Shown: positions 41,028-41,648 of the stretch, piece after piece
Layout of the letters: each line of letters starts with the position of its first letter
Position numbering within the stretch: the stretch's first letter is position 1
NCBI GenBank assembly: GCA_026708005.1
Contig: JAPOVR010000109.1
Location: 1 to 41,648, forward strand
DNA length: 41,648 nucleotides
Source of the DNA: Actinomycetes bacterium
Lineage (GTDB): Bacteria > Actinomycetota > Thermoleophilia > Gaiellales > Gaiellaceae
Direction of reading: 5' to 3'
Notes under the pieces: generated by a model
The model's input: the letters and a program-made list of their open reading frames with translations, nothing else
Databases searched by the model: none
What the model was told of the DNA's origin: nothing
Position numbers and translations under genes: made by a program

Positions 41028-41648
41028 TGGTTAGCGCCGGGAGCTCTGTCCCCTAGTGGGGGGATGCATGTAGCAAAACGTCAACTGAAAGTCAAGATTT
41101 CTGTTGTAGGCTCCGACCCGTTGTTGCGAAAACCAAACCTGCGACGGTCGGTATGAGTAAGAACAGCAGCCTCCTAATGGAGAAGACTTGGCTTAACCGA
41201 TACCTCTTGGGACTTGCGAACCAGAGAACAGTGCAGAAAGAAACTGCTGGAAGAACCAGTATAGGCTATGGCCATTGTATGATGCGAATGCTGCTCCCGA
41301 AAGAGCAGACAGATCCATGCCAGAATTCCGCACAGAAGCTTCTTGGGGAAGCCATCTTGTGTTCCGCTCGGAGGGCTGCGTTGTTCGTCTGTTGCACCGG
41401 GGTTACCCGTACAGGTAGAGGTTGTGGGAGACTGGGCTGGGAGAGGGGCCCTGGCGGGTCGTTGCTGCTTCTCGGAGGCAGCCCAGGGGTTGAAGGTCGC
41501 GCCCGCGGCGGTTCGCGCCCCAGGTTTCTCGGTTTTGGCGGGCGGCTCGATGGTGGGTGAGCGGCCCGGGCTAAGCCAGAGGACGGGGTTGGGGGCTGGT
41601 TGTTTGGTTGTGGTGTGCCTGGTGGGGGGTAGTGTTTGCGGGGATGGG
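41028..41648. other. AT-richer patch (to about 41410) then G-rich edge sequence
   Basis: From 41028 to about 41410 the GC content falls to near 50 percent by eye, far below the window. A plus-strand ORF from ATG 41153 (MSKNSSLLMEKTWLNRYLLG) is open, but shows no family features and runs into G-rich DNA, so I do not call it. After 41410 the plus strand becomes G/T-rich like the decayed regions at 866 and 40083. Foreign or recently inserted DNA is likely. Confidence 0.4.

Noticed and set aside
41153-41560. 135-aa plus-strand ORF (MSKNSSLLMEKTW...)
   Set aside because: Starts in the AT-rich patch but passes into G-rich low-complexity sequence; no motif, no ribosome site, no consistent codon bias.
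1-41648. tRNA, rRNA or riboswitch genes, including a cobalamin riboswitch before the corrinoid operon
   Set aside because: Looked at the spacers by eye and saw no cloverleaf, rRNA core or B12-box; the 71-bp spacer at 12189-12259 is too short for a cobalamin riboswitch.

Overview
The window is about 41.6 kb of very GC-rich DNA. It shows strong G/C preference at third codon positions, many GTG and some TTG starts, frequent ATGA/GTGA start-stop overlaps, and several apparently leaderless genes with a TANNNT box 6-9 nt before the start codon. These traits fit an actinobacterium. Thermoleophilia is a reasonable guess, but no rRNA, tRNA or ribosomal marker is present to prove it. Several frame breaks sit in G or C runs, so part of the 'decay' may be long-read or metagenome-assembly error rather than true pseudogenes.

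Layout. 1-0.9 kb: three translationally coupled small ORFs with frame breaks. 0.9-2.2 kb: two remnants of IS481-type transposases. 2.2-4.1 kb: a DMT-family exporter diverging from an RraA-like aldolase. 4.4-4.75 kb: a degenerate CRISPR-like repeat array without cas genes. 4.6-12.2 kb: a tightly overlapping minus-strand operon for corrinoid-dependent methyl transfer to tetrahydrofolate, containing a UroD-fold methyltransferase, a B12 protein, a Cys-rich small protein, a RACo-like reactivator, a MetF with Cys-rich tail, a methyl-THF methyltransferase and a PF13769-type protein. A conserved-looking 214-aa protein of unknown role leads the operon. A GntR/FCD regulator (12.3-12.9 kb) and a TGTTAACA palindrome sit at its head. 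Diverging from it (13.0-16.1 kb) are a 2-hydroxyacid dehydrogenase, a Gfo/Idh/MocA oxidoreductase and an HpcH/HpaI aldolase.

16-28.8 kb: a DsbA-like protein, then a minus-strand operon hyuA-hyuB-AtuA-like-DUF4387, then 1.2 kb of repeat-rich non-coding DNA, then a plus-strand pair of a cysteine hydrolase (isochorismatase fold) and a fused HyuA-HyuB protein of 1281 aa. 29.7-37.8 kb: an FAD dehydrogenase, two cyclase-family hydrolases, a creatininase-family amidohydrolase, an MFS carrier and an amidase. 37.8-39.4 kb: a broken lipoprotein-like gene and a frameshifted second DMT exporter. 39.4-41.6 kb: intergenic repeats, a small inverted-repeat element, fragments of DUF1801 and cupin genes abutting each other, a microprotein gene and an AT-richer patch.

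Read together, the region looks like a catabolic island for small cyclic or N-substituted amides and related acids. Hydantoinase/oxoprolinase, creatininase, cyclase and amidase hydrolases would open the substrates, the dehydrogenases and aldolases would process the carbon skeleton, and the corrinoid system would move a methyl group onto THF. The substrate is not identifiable from sequence. The intergenic regions are unusually rich in short direct repeats spaced 57-65 bp apart and in a dispersed repeat family with four copies. Four overlooked single- or double-pass microproteins are encoded between the operons.
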